Source: Aphidius gifuensis | Lineage: Eukaryota; Arthropoda; Insecta; Hymenoptera; Braconidae | Direction: 5' to 3' | Length of the DNA stretch: 64,000 bases | Assembly (NCBI RefSeq): GCF_014905175.1 | Contig: NC_057789.1 | Span: 23,184,555 to 23,248,554, forward strand | Shown: positions 11,454 through 21,379 of the stretch, one piece after another | How positions within the stretch are numbered: position 1 is the first letter of the stretch | Layout: every line of letters starts with the position of its first letter | Translations under genes and position numbers: made by a program | The notes under the pieces: model-generated | Database searches by the model: none | Seen by the model: only the letters and a program-made list of their open reading frames with translations | What the model was told of the DNA's origin: nothing

Positions 11454-12538
11454 CACTGAGAGAAATATTAACTAAGAATTACAAACGTAAAAGAAAAAAA
11501 TACAAAATAAATAGTAAAAACTGCGTTCCCCCGTCATTTATAAGAATTATTCGTATATTGATAGATAATTTTTACAATAAAATTATGTAAAAAATCTGGC
11601 CATTGACTATATACACTACTAAGCCATAAAATTTACACAATTTTATTGTAATTTCTGTTTAAAAAAATGACTAAATTCACGACACTCACAAGTAAAATCT
11701 AGCAGACTGAGAATTTACCCACTACCGGTTTTAGAATTTACTAAATTTTATTACAAATTTTATTTAAAAGTTGGACATTTTTTGTGTTAAGTTGGGCAGT
11801 TTGTGCTAGATTCACGGAGAATAGCAATCAATTCCCGGCAACATTTTTTCTTTTCTGTTTACACGCTCAAAACTCGAAAACTAATTGTTAAATAGAAAAA
11901 AGTTATTCTTGATAAATTGTTTAGAAATAAATAACCAACAATAAACCTCGCTTAACCCCATACCTAGCTTCAACAGATAAGGCTGTAGAAATGCTTGAAA
12001 TTACATGACAGTTCAATCATTTGTTCAATCGGTCGGCCATCTTTGTGTTATTTCGTCCCACAAACAGAATTTTTACAAAGCTATATAGTAAAAAATATTT
12101 AAGTCTATGCTAACTTTTATATGTCTACATGATAATTTTTATTATATATATAAGAATATTTATTAAATTGTGCAGTATTTTTTATTCAACCATATAATAA
12201 TTTTTATTGTTTTCACAAAACATGTATGTCTTTATTTTAATTAACTCATAACTCATTATCTAAGAGATTAATCAAAAAAAGTAATTCTTTATAAATTGTT
12301 TAGAATTGAATTTTCAATAATAAACTTCACTCAACCCCATGTCCATCTGCAATAGATAACGATGTATAGAGGCTTGAAGTAACCCAACAATTTTTTGACA
12401 TTTTACACATTTTACATAATTTTATTGTAGAATTCCGACTCTCGCGGCCAGTCCCAGAATTAAAACAAAAATTACAAAGTACTATAGTAATTTCTATCCA
12501 ACCATGATTTTAATTTTTAGTTAAAATTTCTCTCAGTG
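11454..12538. mobile_element. Tc1/mariner-type non-autonomous element (TA duplication)
   Basis: Termini CACTGAGAGAAATATTAACT and its near-complement ending CTCTCAGTG are flanked by TA on each side. TIRs of this kind with TA duplication are typical of Tc1/mariner derivatives. The interior contains two diverged direct copies (about 11941-12005 and 12320-12395) with TAACCCCATACCTA and TCAACCCCATGTCC. This is the innermost level of the nest. No transposase was found. Confidence 0.7.
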
Positions 12539-12989
12539 TATGATTAGATCTAATTATATACATATATAAGTACATCTTGCTACTTTCGGATCTAATTATA
12601 TCTTATTAGATCTTATTAGATCTAGTTAGATATACGTAGATCTACGCGATTTTTTCCTGGGTCCGTAAAACTTCGTAAAATTCCGAAAAACTCCGTAAAA
12701 TTCCGTATCGCTCCGGAATTGGCCCATTAAAATTTTTTAGTCATTTATTTTCCTTTGTTTTACACAGGTATTTGAGTATTTTGAAATTGCTACGGACTTC
12801 TCGTATTTTTCCGCATTTTTTTTAAGTGAGCCGATTCCGGAATAATCCGGAGCAATCCGGAGCGATTCCGGAGAATTATTTCTACCAGGGATGCCATTTT
12901 CTGGCAATAAATGAATTTTGTCGGAGATCTTCCATGATTTTTGGATGCCAGAATATGCCATTCTCTGACAAATGAATTTTGTCGGAATA

Positions 12990-13282
12990 CCCTGGTAGAA
13001 ATATTTCTCCGACTATTTTCCAACTTTTCTCCACCTTTTTAAAAAATGACCCATGGTTGGAGAAATGGCGAAAAAATTTCTCTAACCTTTCTCCAACCAA
13101 AAATTTACTCCAACTTTTTTCCAACTTTTTTTCGACTTTTCTCCAACTTTTTTCCACCATTTCTCCAACCTGAAATGTACTGCAACTTTTTTCCAACTTT
13201 TCTCCAATCATGGGTCATTTTCGTAAAAAAGGAAAAAAAGCGAAGAAAGTTGGAAAAAGTTGGAGAAATATTTCTACCAGGG
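12990..13282. mobile_element. CCCTGG-family MITE with CCAACTTTT interior
   Basis: It starts CCCTGGTAGAAATATTTCTC and ends GAGAAATATTTCTACCAGGG, flanked by TA on both sides. A sister unit of the host element (CGTCGGAATATGG) is the empty site. The termini match the family, but the interior is made of TTTCTCCAACTTTT repeats instead of CCGGA motifs. Confidence 0.8.
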
Positions 13283-13429
13283 TATGCCAGAATATGCCAT
13301 ATTCTGACATATTCTTACATGATTTTTGGATGCTAGATTATTATGCCATTTTCTGGCCATAATGAATTTTCGTCGGAATATGGCATATTTATTATCATAT
13401 TATGTCAGATTATGCCATATTATGACATA

Positions 13430-14072
13430 ACCCGCCAAATTATTTTCACCAGGGTCCTCTTTTTCAACTGCAGCTTTTACTGTCTGCATATTGTCAATAA
13501 TATTCTTCGTTATGGCTGTTTGCGAATCCGATTGCAACCAAAAGTTATCTATAATAATAATCCGCCGATCTCCATAAATTTATAGTTTTGTAATTAATTG
13601 AGTTATAATTATTGTATGACTTCACTGCAGATGATTGACTCCAGGTGACCAATGTACATAATAAAAAGCGCATCCTAATAATGTTCCAATTAATAAAGAC
13701 TTTAACATTTATTGAGATCATAATATTGCAATGACTTCGCCTTATTGCGTTCTCAACCACCTGGTGTTACTCGGTGTCCTATTATTTGGTGGAGAATAAT
13801 TCAGAGCTGGTATCTTTCTGATGTTGTTACCACAGCTAGTATATATAAAGAAATTCGGAGTAAGGTGGAATGAATCCGACAAATTTTGAAGAATAACGCC
13901 GCAGAAATTTCGAACAAAAACAAAAATATTTCGGAGAAAAAGTTTCGCTACGGAATTTGATTTTTCGAAATCGATTAGTTCATGTTGTTTTTATAATTGG
14001 AATAAAATTTTTCATCAAGTTTTGATTAAGAATATTTTTTTATTAAATTTTTTTTTTAAAAAAAAAACAATA
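13430..14072. other. Intergenic with a solo MITE end
   Basis: Bases 13436-13453 read as the right end of a CCCTGG-family MITE (AATTATTTTCACCAGGG) with no matching left end nearby. The rest, up to the stop of the exon at 14073, shows no gene. Confidence 0.4.
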
Positions 14073-14728
14073 TTATGATGGGACAATATTATTTTTTTTA
14101 CAAACTGCTCGATATTCTTGTTCGTTGTTCCATTTATTAATAAATATATAAATAAAATAAACACTGATCATACTAATAATTATAATAACAACATAGAACC
14201 ACCATTCCAAAGTAATTTTTGTGCGTGATTTTTTGGATTGTGATTCAGTATTATTATTAGTAGAATGCAATCTATTTTTCCATATCATTCCACGTATTAT
14301 TGGCCATAATTTTGAAATTTTGTTTTGGATAAATTTTGTTTTTCCCAACGTTTCCATATCTTTGGTTAATGATGTTGAAATATTATTTTTCTCAAAAATG
14401 CCAACGGCTGATTTTATTAGCTTCATGCTTGAATCAGGATTAGTTGACAGAGTGATATTATCGAGCAAGTCATCAATAGTAAATAAAAGAATATGATTGT
14501 CATTGAGTTCGGCCCCATAGAGCATCATTATTGTTTTAACGTCGTCATGCATTTTTTTCTTAATAATAGATTTGACTTGATCCATGATATGAAACAGGTT
14601 TGATCTGTTAGTTTCACTTATTAACGGTGTATTTTTAATCCAATTAAGAGTTGAGCTGATATTTCTAGAAAATGCTTCAGGCATTTTTGCTGAATATTGA
14701 TCTATTGGAGATGCTTCAATGGTGTTGA
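14073..14728 (-). CDS. Terminal exon of an unknown single-pass membrane protein; may be joined to duplicated neprilysin 5' exons
   Basis: The open frame runs from a 3' splice site (TTTGTTTCAG just before 14728) to a stop at 14073, about 218 residues. It has N-glycosylation-type sequons (NISS, NITL, NIST), then a strongly hydrophobic segment near the C-terminus starting WWFYVVIIIISMISVYF and a short tail with one Cys. I do not recognise the family. The acceptor needs one base from the previous exon, which is exactly what the duplicated neprilysin exon 2 at 16410-16542 leaves. No other start exon with a signal peptide was evident between 14745 and 16320. Inferred structure: secretion signal from the duplicated module, a new ectodomain and a C-terminal membrane anchor. 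It may also be initiated at the internal Met at 14684. Confidence 0.5.
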
Positions 14729-14939
14729 CTGAAACAAAAAAAAAAAATAAACGTTAATTTATTATATAAAATTCTTACACTCGCAACCAAATTCATTTCT
14801 GCTCTGTCAAAAAATTTTCTCCGGTATTTTTCCGTTTTTCTTCAAAATTCCTGCGATTTTCTCCGATTTACTCCGCATATATTAGTAAAGTAAAATTTCA
14901 AAGAAAAATTGGAGTAATGGGAAAAATTATTTGTTAAAG

Positions 14940-15085
14940 CAGTACGTAGCTAAGGAAAAGATGGAGCTGAGTAATTAATGTTGCCAAAAAAAATTATGTT
15001 TCAAGCAACATTAATTCCTCAAAACATAATTTTTTGGCAGCATTAATTTCTTAGCTACATCATTTCTTAGCCACTGCTTTTCCTT
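14940..15085. repeat. Fold-back element with TTAGCTA/CATTAAT arms
   Basis: GCAGTACGTAGCTAAGGAAA near the left is mirrored by AGCCACTGCTTTTCCTTG on the right. Inside, TTAATGTTGCC and TAATTTTTTGGCAGCATTAA pair in inverted orientation. The arms can fold almost end to end. Confidence 0.55.
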
Positions 15086-15423
15086 GATATCTTATATATT
15101 TATTCAACAAATAAAATACATGTACCAACATATATCGAGCAATGAGAGCTAATTGTCGAGTCGACAGTTGGTGAGAATGTTCAAAATGGCGTCCGAGGTA
15201 TCATACAGTTTCTTACAGTATCTTACAGTATCTTACTGTAAGTGTATGAAACCTCAAAAATCGACCATTTACCTATCACTCATGAAGACTAGAGACCTAG
15301 TCTTCTTGCTATCACTGCTGAACACTGAGTTTATGAAAGAAAACAGCCATTAGCTACTTCTTTTCCTCGGTATTTTAATCATTAAAACCAAACAAAAAAG
15401 CATTTTAATCATTAAATCAAAAT

Positions 15424-16264
15424 ATGTCTTACGCATGGATAAAATTGTCATCTAGATCGAAGACATTTGTGCCTTCATCTTCAATTCAATGTAATGGAAA
15501 CAAGGTAAAAATAATGTCATCCGAAGATGGACAATATTATGATGGTCATGTTCTTCTTAAAGGTGGTAAGTTGCTGAAATTTTATATTATTTAATGATTT
15601 GATTCATAAATTATTATATATATTAATTTATGATGATTATATAAATTATTATATTAATTGGAATAAATCATTTCTAGATAATAAAAGATATCTATTATGT
15701 GTGCAATTTGATGACAACGACACACCAATACTGCCAAATATGGCACATGACCATCCATTATTTTTAAATTCAGAAGGTCATGATGAAAATACGTTTTCCA
15801 CGACTGTAATAGTACAAAAAGAACATCAAATATCTTTACTTAAGAAACAATTATCATTATTAAAACAACAAATAAATTGTGGTGGTGATGATGATGTTGA
15901 CAATAATGATGATGATGATGATAATGACGTTGATGATAATCATGAAAATCAACTACCTGGTGATAGTGACAAAAACAATATTGTTTCAGATGATATTGAT
16001 GATAATGATGAAAGTGATGATAGTGATGTTTTTCTTGAAAAATGGAATGAAGATGGAGCAGGTCGGTCACAGCTTGTTGCAGGACATAACGTACATGTAG
16101 AAACATTGCAACTACGATCCATTGAAAAGAAAAAAGAGAATTGGAAACCACAAAAAATGATAACAACACTTATGAAAAATATCATTGGGATAGATAAATT
16201 GAAAAAAATGACACCTTCAGGTAAAGGAAAAGATAGAATTTCGATTGAACAAATAAATAAATAA
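15424..16264 (+). CDS. Small acidic-linker protein of unknown family, two exons
   Basis: Exon 1 (15424-15565) begins MSYAWIKLSSRSKTFVPSSS, contains SSEDGQYYDGHVLLKG and ends at a GTAAGT donor. Exon 2 (15678-16264) follows TTTCTAG and continues DNKRYLLCVQFDDND in phase. The total is 242 residues. The centre is a long Asp-rich tract (about residues 95-145) encoded by GAT-rich repeats, preceded by a coiled-coil-like HQISLLKKQLSLLKQQI. The C-terminal part is basic (SIEKKKENWKPQK) and ends SGKGKDRISIEQINK. The end resembles the beginning of a DNA-binding region, so the protein may be truncated. It lies on the opposite strand within the putative intron of the chimeric gene. A domesticated or decaying transposon-related gene is possible. 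No function is assigned. Confidence 0.55.
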
Positions 16265-16409
16265 ATGACAATATTGTAATAGTAAGAGTTGCTCTATGTA
16301 GAGTTTCCTTTTAAAGTTATTTAAAAAAAAAAAAACAACCCAAAAACACTAAAAAAACATTAATTAAATGTAAATATATATGTAATTTAAATTATTATTT
16401 TATTCTTAC

Positions 16410-17098
16410 CACTTTCAATACAGGAAGTTGTCGTGCACACGTTATTTTCATTGAGTAAAAAATTTGTGTCACTACCAATTTGTGTCACGTGATTATTTCC
16501 ACTTGATCTTATGAGTTGTTGTATACCCATTGAGTCAACTGCCTGTTGATTATTAATGAACCAGTTTAATGATATATTTAAAATTAAATAATTTTTATTG
16601 TTTATTAATATCTCACCTTTATTGGTACAATTACAATTAAGCCCTGGTAGAAATAATCTCTCCGGATTTTCTCCGGATTTCTCTGAATCTCTCCGGATCT
16701 CTCCGGACTTACTCCGGGTTTCTCCGGATTTTCTACGTAATTGAGACTTCCGGAGATATTTACGGAGTAATCTCCAGACTATTTCTATAATATCTCCGGG
16801 TTTTTTCCGGAATTTTGACTTAAAAAAACAAACACAAAAAAATGGAAAAATTAATAAGAAAAAGTAGAAATAAGAGTTTACATACGAAAAATAAAAAAGA
16901 AATTTTTTCTGAAAAAATCCGGAGAAAACCCGAAAAAACTCCGGAATAATATCTCCAGAAGTCTCAATTGCGTAGAAAATCCGGAGACGATACGGAGAAA
17001 TCCGTAGAAATCCGGAGAAAATCCGGAGAGATTATTTCTACCAGGGAGAACAATAAAAATATTATGATAAATTTGTTCTTTTTTTTAAATCGTTTCAT
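16410..17098 (-). pseudogene. Duplicated neprilysin exons 1-2, exon 1 interrupted by a MITE
   Basis: Exon 1 starts at 17098 and would have run 75 nt to a GTGAG donor at 16616, but a 405-bp MITE lies between 17047 and 16641. Reading through the MITE gives a stop soon after LVEIISPDFL, so the original signal peptide is not made from this exon as it stands. Exon 2 (16410-16542) is intact and almost identical to that of gene 1, ending SCIES at a GTAAG donor. No neprilysin catalytic exons follow. The next phase-compatible exon is the unrelated one at 14073-14728. Either a dead duplicate or the broken 5' end of a chimeric gene. Confidence 0.75.
16642..17046. mobile_element. CCCTGG-family MITE inserted in a coding exon
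   Basis: It begins CCCTGGTAGAAATAATCTCT and ends GAGATTATTTCTACCAGGG, with interior CTCCGGA motifs in opposite orientations on the two arms. AG flanks both sides (16640-16641, 17047-17048), while copy 1 of the duplication (TTAAGAATAA near 3765) has one AG, proving the insertion and its 2-bp duplication. Confidence 0.9.
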
Positions 17099-17158
17099 CC
17101 TTTCTGTGCTGATGTTTTATTTGATAGTGATTCGAAGCTGTAGATTTCATCAAGTTTA

Positions 17159-17166
17159 TATTTATA
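17159..17166 (-). promoter_or_regulatory. TATA box of the duplicated neprilysin promoter
   Basis: TATAAATA on the minus strand, 61 nt upstream of the exon 1 ATG, identical in context to 3879-3886. It could still drive transcription towards exon 2 and the 14.1-14.7 kb exon. Confidence 0.45.
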
Positions 17167-17653
17167 TATATACTAAAATCACTTCCTGTTAATTTAAAAT
17201 TAAGTTGTTTTTTGAATAAACAAAAATAATAAAGAAATTTCATATGCGTATTTTATACGAATCAAGGTTTTGAAAGCCGTTCATCACCACTGACCCTGGG
17301 CACCTTGATCATATATTAAAAAACTTAGACTTATTTTACATAATTCGTGTATTTAAATATATTGAATATAAATTAATATATTATTTTTTCTATTTGTATT
17401 TATAACTAATGCGGAAATTAATTCTAAAATAACAGTATAAATTTATTTGACCTATTGTTCAAATTGTTATAAATATACACTGAAAAACAAAATATTATCA
17501 AACTTCTAAAAACTTTTTTAAATAAATACGATAAATATTAAATTGAAAAATGTAATAAAAAAATTATTAATTTAGCCATAAGAAATTACAAACTTCAAGC
17601 AGAAAAAAATAATAAATATATTTTAAATTTTTTTAGTTGATTACATAATGTTT

Positions 17654-20211
17654 TTACCAGACAATACATTTTTTTTTCGGATTCATTTTTGAATTAATCG
17701 GACAATTGAAATCATTTGCAAATTCTTGTGAATTTGATAACATTCCAATGACTCTAAATTCTTGTGGGGAATGTACATCGGTAGCTAAGGCAAAAGAAGA
17801 TGAAATTTTGCTTGACTTTTCACACCACATATTTGCAGTACTTATCCAAAATAATTGTGATAATGTATAATTGAGATTTGGTAATTTTTTTTCTATCACA
17901 GTTTGATGTTCCATTAATGTTTTTTTGTACGCAAAATAAGCAGCTCTTATTCCACCATTGTCAGCAATATTTTCACTTAGAGTGATCTTTCCATTAATCT
18001 AGAATAAAATTTTGTTTTATAATTTTTTATCTTATAAATTTTTGTCTCATCCTAATAATTCTTACTTTCAAGTTGACCCGTTGAACTGTATACTTTCCAT
18101 ACTGATTAATCAAGCATTTAGCCTTATCATCGAATCTTTTTTTTGTCAATGGTGTCCACCAGTCATCTAAATTTCCTTCATGATCCCAATATTTACTATC
18201 ATCATCAAACCTATGAGTTACTTCGTGACCAATCAAACTACCAATTGTACCGTAATTAATGTAATCAGGACGATCATTGTCAAAAAAAATACCTTGTAGC
18301 ATTCCACCTGGAATTTCTAGAAAAATAAACAAGTTTTTTTTAATTTTTCTACTCATAAAATAATAAAAAAAAATAAAATATAAATTGGTAAAGCAGATTT
18401 TACCTATTGTATTTCCTAAAAACTTGTACAAAGGAACGAGAATGTGTGTAGCTTTTCCAAAACTGATCCAATCAGTTTCAGGAATTTCATCTCCCGAAAA
18501 AGATTGTGCCCAAGATATTTCTTCATTAAATATCAATGCACGTAAACGATTGTTCAAATATCCATCTTCAAGTACTTCAAACTCTCTGTAGTATTCATCA
18601 AGTTTTGAATCATCAAATAATTCATCTGGAGGAGTAACTTTGCGTGTCATATTAGCAAGTATTAAAAAAGCTTTTTCTTTTGTTTCATCATCCATTATAT
18701 TTGAACTGTTTAACATTTCTGAAAATTGTTCATAAACATTTTCCCCAATGATATTAATTTGTTCTTTTAAATTTTGGTTAAAATATTTACGAGTATATAA
18801 AGCTCCAATAGCTAATGGAAACAATCCAGAAACTTCATCGAAACATATTTTTTGTGATGTAAATTCATCATTCGTAGAACTTGAATTTTGTGTGACATTT
18901 TTATTGATATCGATGAACGATGAATGCTTTTGAATTTCATACCATATTGCGTAATTGGCTATTGTTCTGTTTGATGTTGTTTTTATAAGATTTTCAAAGT
19001 TTTTAATAAAAAAAAAATTATCTAAATACACTGTGGTATCATCATTGAATGTTATATTTGGCGAAAACTGATTATTCAGAGAATTTTTCCAAGGATAAAA
19101 TGAATAATTTCCAGCAAGTTCTGCAACTGTCATTGACTTGTAATAAAATTTTGGATCACTATGTAACTGTTCATTAGTGAGAAGTATTTTTCCAAGCTTC
19201 ATTTCAAAATCGAGAGCATCTCTTAGATCTTTTCTTGCAATTTTAGGCTTGGCTCCCATGTAAACTGCTATTGCCACCATGGTATCAAAGTAACTTTGTA
19301 TAAAAAATTTATTTTTAAATTTATTAGTTAAATCTACTAACACTTCTCGAGTATGACTAAGAGGCGGTTCAGCCATGTCTATCAACAAACTACCGTTTTC
19401 TGAATTTGTTGGATTATTAAACTTGAAAAAAAAATTAATCCAAGCAGTTTTATTGCCAATTTTGTAATTCATTCCCCTCCAATCAAATGCTGACTCATTC
19501 CAACTATTTTCTTTTAAAACAGGCCAGCCTCCTAGTTGTTCAATGTAATTTAATAGTAAATCCAAATCTTGTTTTTCAGTTGATCTGGTTTTAAGACAGT
19601 ACTTATACATTTTTTTAATAATTTTAAAGGCTTTAGGTTCACTTGGTTTTCTGGGTTCTTCTAGAGCCATGATTAATTTTTTTGAAATGAGACTTTGAAC
19701 TTCAACAAAATAATCCACTGAATACCTATCTTCAGGTATTTTTGTTGAATTTATGTAACCTCCACAGGCGAATTGAAAAAAATTGTTGCAAGGATCCACT
19801 TGAACATCCATATTTTTCAAGATCATTGAAGCTGTTTGAATAAAAGTGATTAAGTGATAAAATCAATTAGTAGTTAGTAAAAATTAATAGTAAAATATGT
19901 ACAGATGATCATTTAAATGCTATCAAATTTATTTCTTATTCGTACCGGCTTCAATACATGAAGGTGTCATACACACCTTGTCCAATGTCTCATCATTCAA
20001 TGAAAAATTAACGCTATTAGTTATCCCTTTTGAATCTTGTATATCTAACAAGCTACGTGTCTGCAAAATTATTATTGCAAAAAAAAAAACACAATGTCAA
20101 AATTTAAATTGAAAAATGTATTTGTAAAAAATGATTTACCTGAACAGAGACAAGTGCATGCAGAAGTAATATAAATATTATAAAATTGTTTTTATTTTTG
20201 TTACGTTCCAT
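17654..20211 (-). CDS. Neprilysin-like M13 zinc metallopeptidase, gene 2 (secreted)
   Basis: Five minus-strand coding exons: 20140-20211, 19946-20060, 18404-19831, 18066-18316 and 17654-17998. Phases agree with gene 1 exon by exon, giving 736 residues. The N-terminus is a basic stretch followed by FIIFILLLHALVSVQ, a likely signal peptide. CMTPSCIEA precedes MILKNMDVQVDPCNNF. The zinc site is HEVTH (about H569, E570, H573) with ENIADNGG (about E631). The protein ends CIVW, the family's C-x-x-W. The substrate-binding NAYY motif is lost, the region reading VPLYKFLGNTI, and the residue after HEVTH is R (RFD) instead of the usual G. Catalytic zinc residues are kept but peptide binding may be changed. 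A paralogue of gene 1, considerably diverged. Confidence 0.9.
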
Positions 20212-20266
20212 TCTTACTGTGTTGATATTTTATTGAGTGATGAGAGCACACTTAACAAAAGTTGTA

Positions 20267-20274
20267 TATTTATA
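20267..20274 (-). promoter_or_regulatory. TATA box of neprilysin-like gene 2
   Basis: TATAAATA on the minus strand, 56 nt upstream of the start codon, within GTGATTTTTGTATAAATATA. The flank resembles the gene 1 promoter (GTGATTTTAGTATATATATA), so this is probably the ancestral core promoter. Confidence 0.5.
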
Positions 20275-20742
20275 CAAAAATCACATTCCCCACTCTCCCA
20301 GAGCTAGCTGCGTTGAATACATTTTATATGAAATTAACAATATACGAAAAACTCATAAAAAACGGATGTCTTTAAAAGACTTTTATGGCAGAGTCATTGA
20401 TTCATAATTAATTCAAACAAATATTTAATTTACATGTCGAGAAAAATATAAATTTTTGAAATAAACAACTCATAATTTTCAGATAATCGATAAGATGATA
20501 CGTATCATGATAATTTATTCTTACACGCTATCGATTTTCTATGTATAAAATTCATGTTTACATAAATAAATATTACATGTGCTCAGATTCATTTTTTTTT
20601 TTTTTTAATTTAATTAATTATTATTTATTCATTTTATTTTATTCAAAGCTCTCGATATATGTGTGTTACAGTGTTTATTTATGTATTTATTTTTATTCCC
20701 CGAGAGTGTGGTTCTATTAGAACCACTTAGCAAGTAGGCCTT
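20275..20742. other. Upstream flank of neprilysin gene 2
   Basis: AT-rich and without a gene. A small perfect hairpin, GTGGTTCTATTAGAACCAC, lies at about 20709-20727 close to the left end of the next element. Confidence 0.4.
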
Positions 20743-21100
20743 CCCGTGTAGGAGACTACAACACGGCCATGTAACGGCCGATGCATGGCGAAATTTTGCC
20801 ATTAATGGGCTGCCATTAATGGGCCACTCATACGCCGGGCCTGGCGCGTTACACCATTCTAATATTGGCTGCCATTATTGGCCCATTAACATTTGCCAAG
20901 ATTGGCCCATTAACATTTGCCAAGATTGGCCCATTAAAATTTGCCAAGATTGTCCCATTAACATTTGCCAAGATTGGCCCATTACTTGCGAAATCAATTT
21001 TTTTATAAATAAAAATAAAAAAAATATTTTTTTTTTCAATTGCATATATAGATTATCGAGTCCAACTCTGTTTTTTTTTATAATAAATGTTTTTTTTTTC

Positions 21101-21185
21101 CTGCCTCTCGCGGGGCGCGAACTCTCGACCGAAAACCTAAACCTACACTAAACCTATGCTTTAACTAACTGAGCCACGAGCGCGA
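21101..21185 (-). mobile_element. tRNA-derived SINE head
   Basis: On the minus strand the tRNA-like start GCGCTCGTGGCTCAGTTAG gives a good A box (TGGCTCAGTTAG), and GAGTTCGCGCC gives a B box. The interval between them is longer than in a normal tRNA and contains TAGGTTTAG repeats. Nested in the GGCC element. Confidence 0.5.
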
Positions 21186-21379
21186 TATATATATTTCGAA
21201 AGTTTTTTGTTCTCTTGTAGTAATTAAGTTCACTCGTAGACTTTGTAGACTTTTTTGAAGATGATTATTCAAATACAAATATATTTATTTATTCATTTAA
21301 TTTTAATGCTCCATTGTTGAATTTTTTTTTTCTATTGTCTTCTTTTTTTTTTTGTCAAAAATTAGCTGATGGTTGGTAG

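Larger units (their letters stand above)
10676..12661. mobile_element. TIR element with AGATCT motifs, nested in a MITE
   Basis: The first and last 33 bases form a perfect inverted repeat starting CCCAGGAAAAAATCGCGTAG. TC flanks both sides (10674-10675, 12662-12663), consistent with a 2-bp target duplication within the MITE sequence TACTCCGTAAAAC. Sub-terminal regions are dense in TAGATCTA motifs. No coding capacity. It contains a SINE and a TA-flanked element. Confidence 0.85.
10613..12890. mobile_element. CCCTGG-family MITE split by another element
   Basis: It begins CCCTGGTGGAAATAATTTCT and ends AATTATTTCTACCAGGG, flanked by AT on both sides (10611-10612, 12891-12892). A sister repeat unit of the host element, reading AGAATATGCC, is the empty site and confirms a 2-bp duplication. 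The interior matches the MITE at 7272-7599. It is interrupted by the element at 10676-12661. Confidence 0.8.
10507..13429. mobile_element. Outer TATGCCA-repeat element hosting nested insertions
   Basis: The left end TATGTCAGCATAATATGGCA is mirrored at the right end (inverted) by TATGTCATAATATGGCATAA. Without its insertions the interior is about three tandem units of roughly 100 bp containing GATTTTTGGATGCCAGAATA and AATGAATTTTGTCGGAATA. Two MITEs (10613-12890 and 12990-13282) sit inside. The sister units serve as empty sites for both. Confidence 0.6.
16322..17539. repeat. Segmental duplication, copy 2
   Basis: Near-identical to 3332-4259 apart from a MITE (16642-17046) present only here and the Harbinger-like MITE present only there. 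It carries the promoter and first two exons of a neprilysin-type gene and lies just beyond the 3' end of neprilysin gene 2, on the same strand. Confidence 0.9.

Noticed and set aside
12737..13336. Overlapping open frames on both strands rich in Lys/Ser/Phe
   Set aside because: They run through the CCGGA and CCAACTTTT motifs of two MITEs and cross element boundaries.
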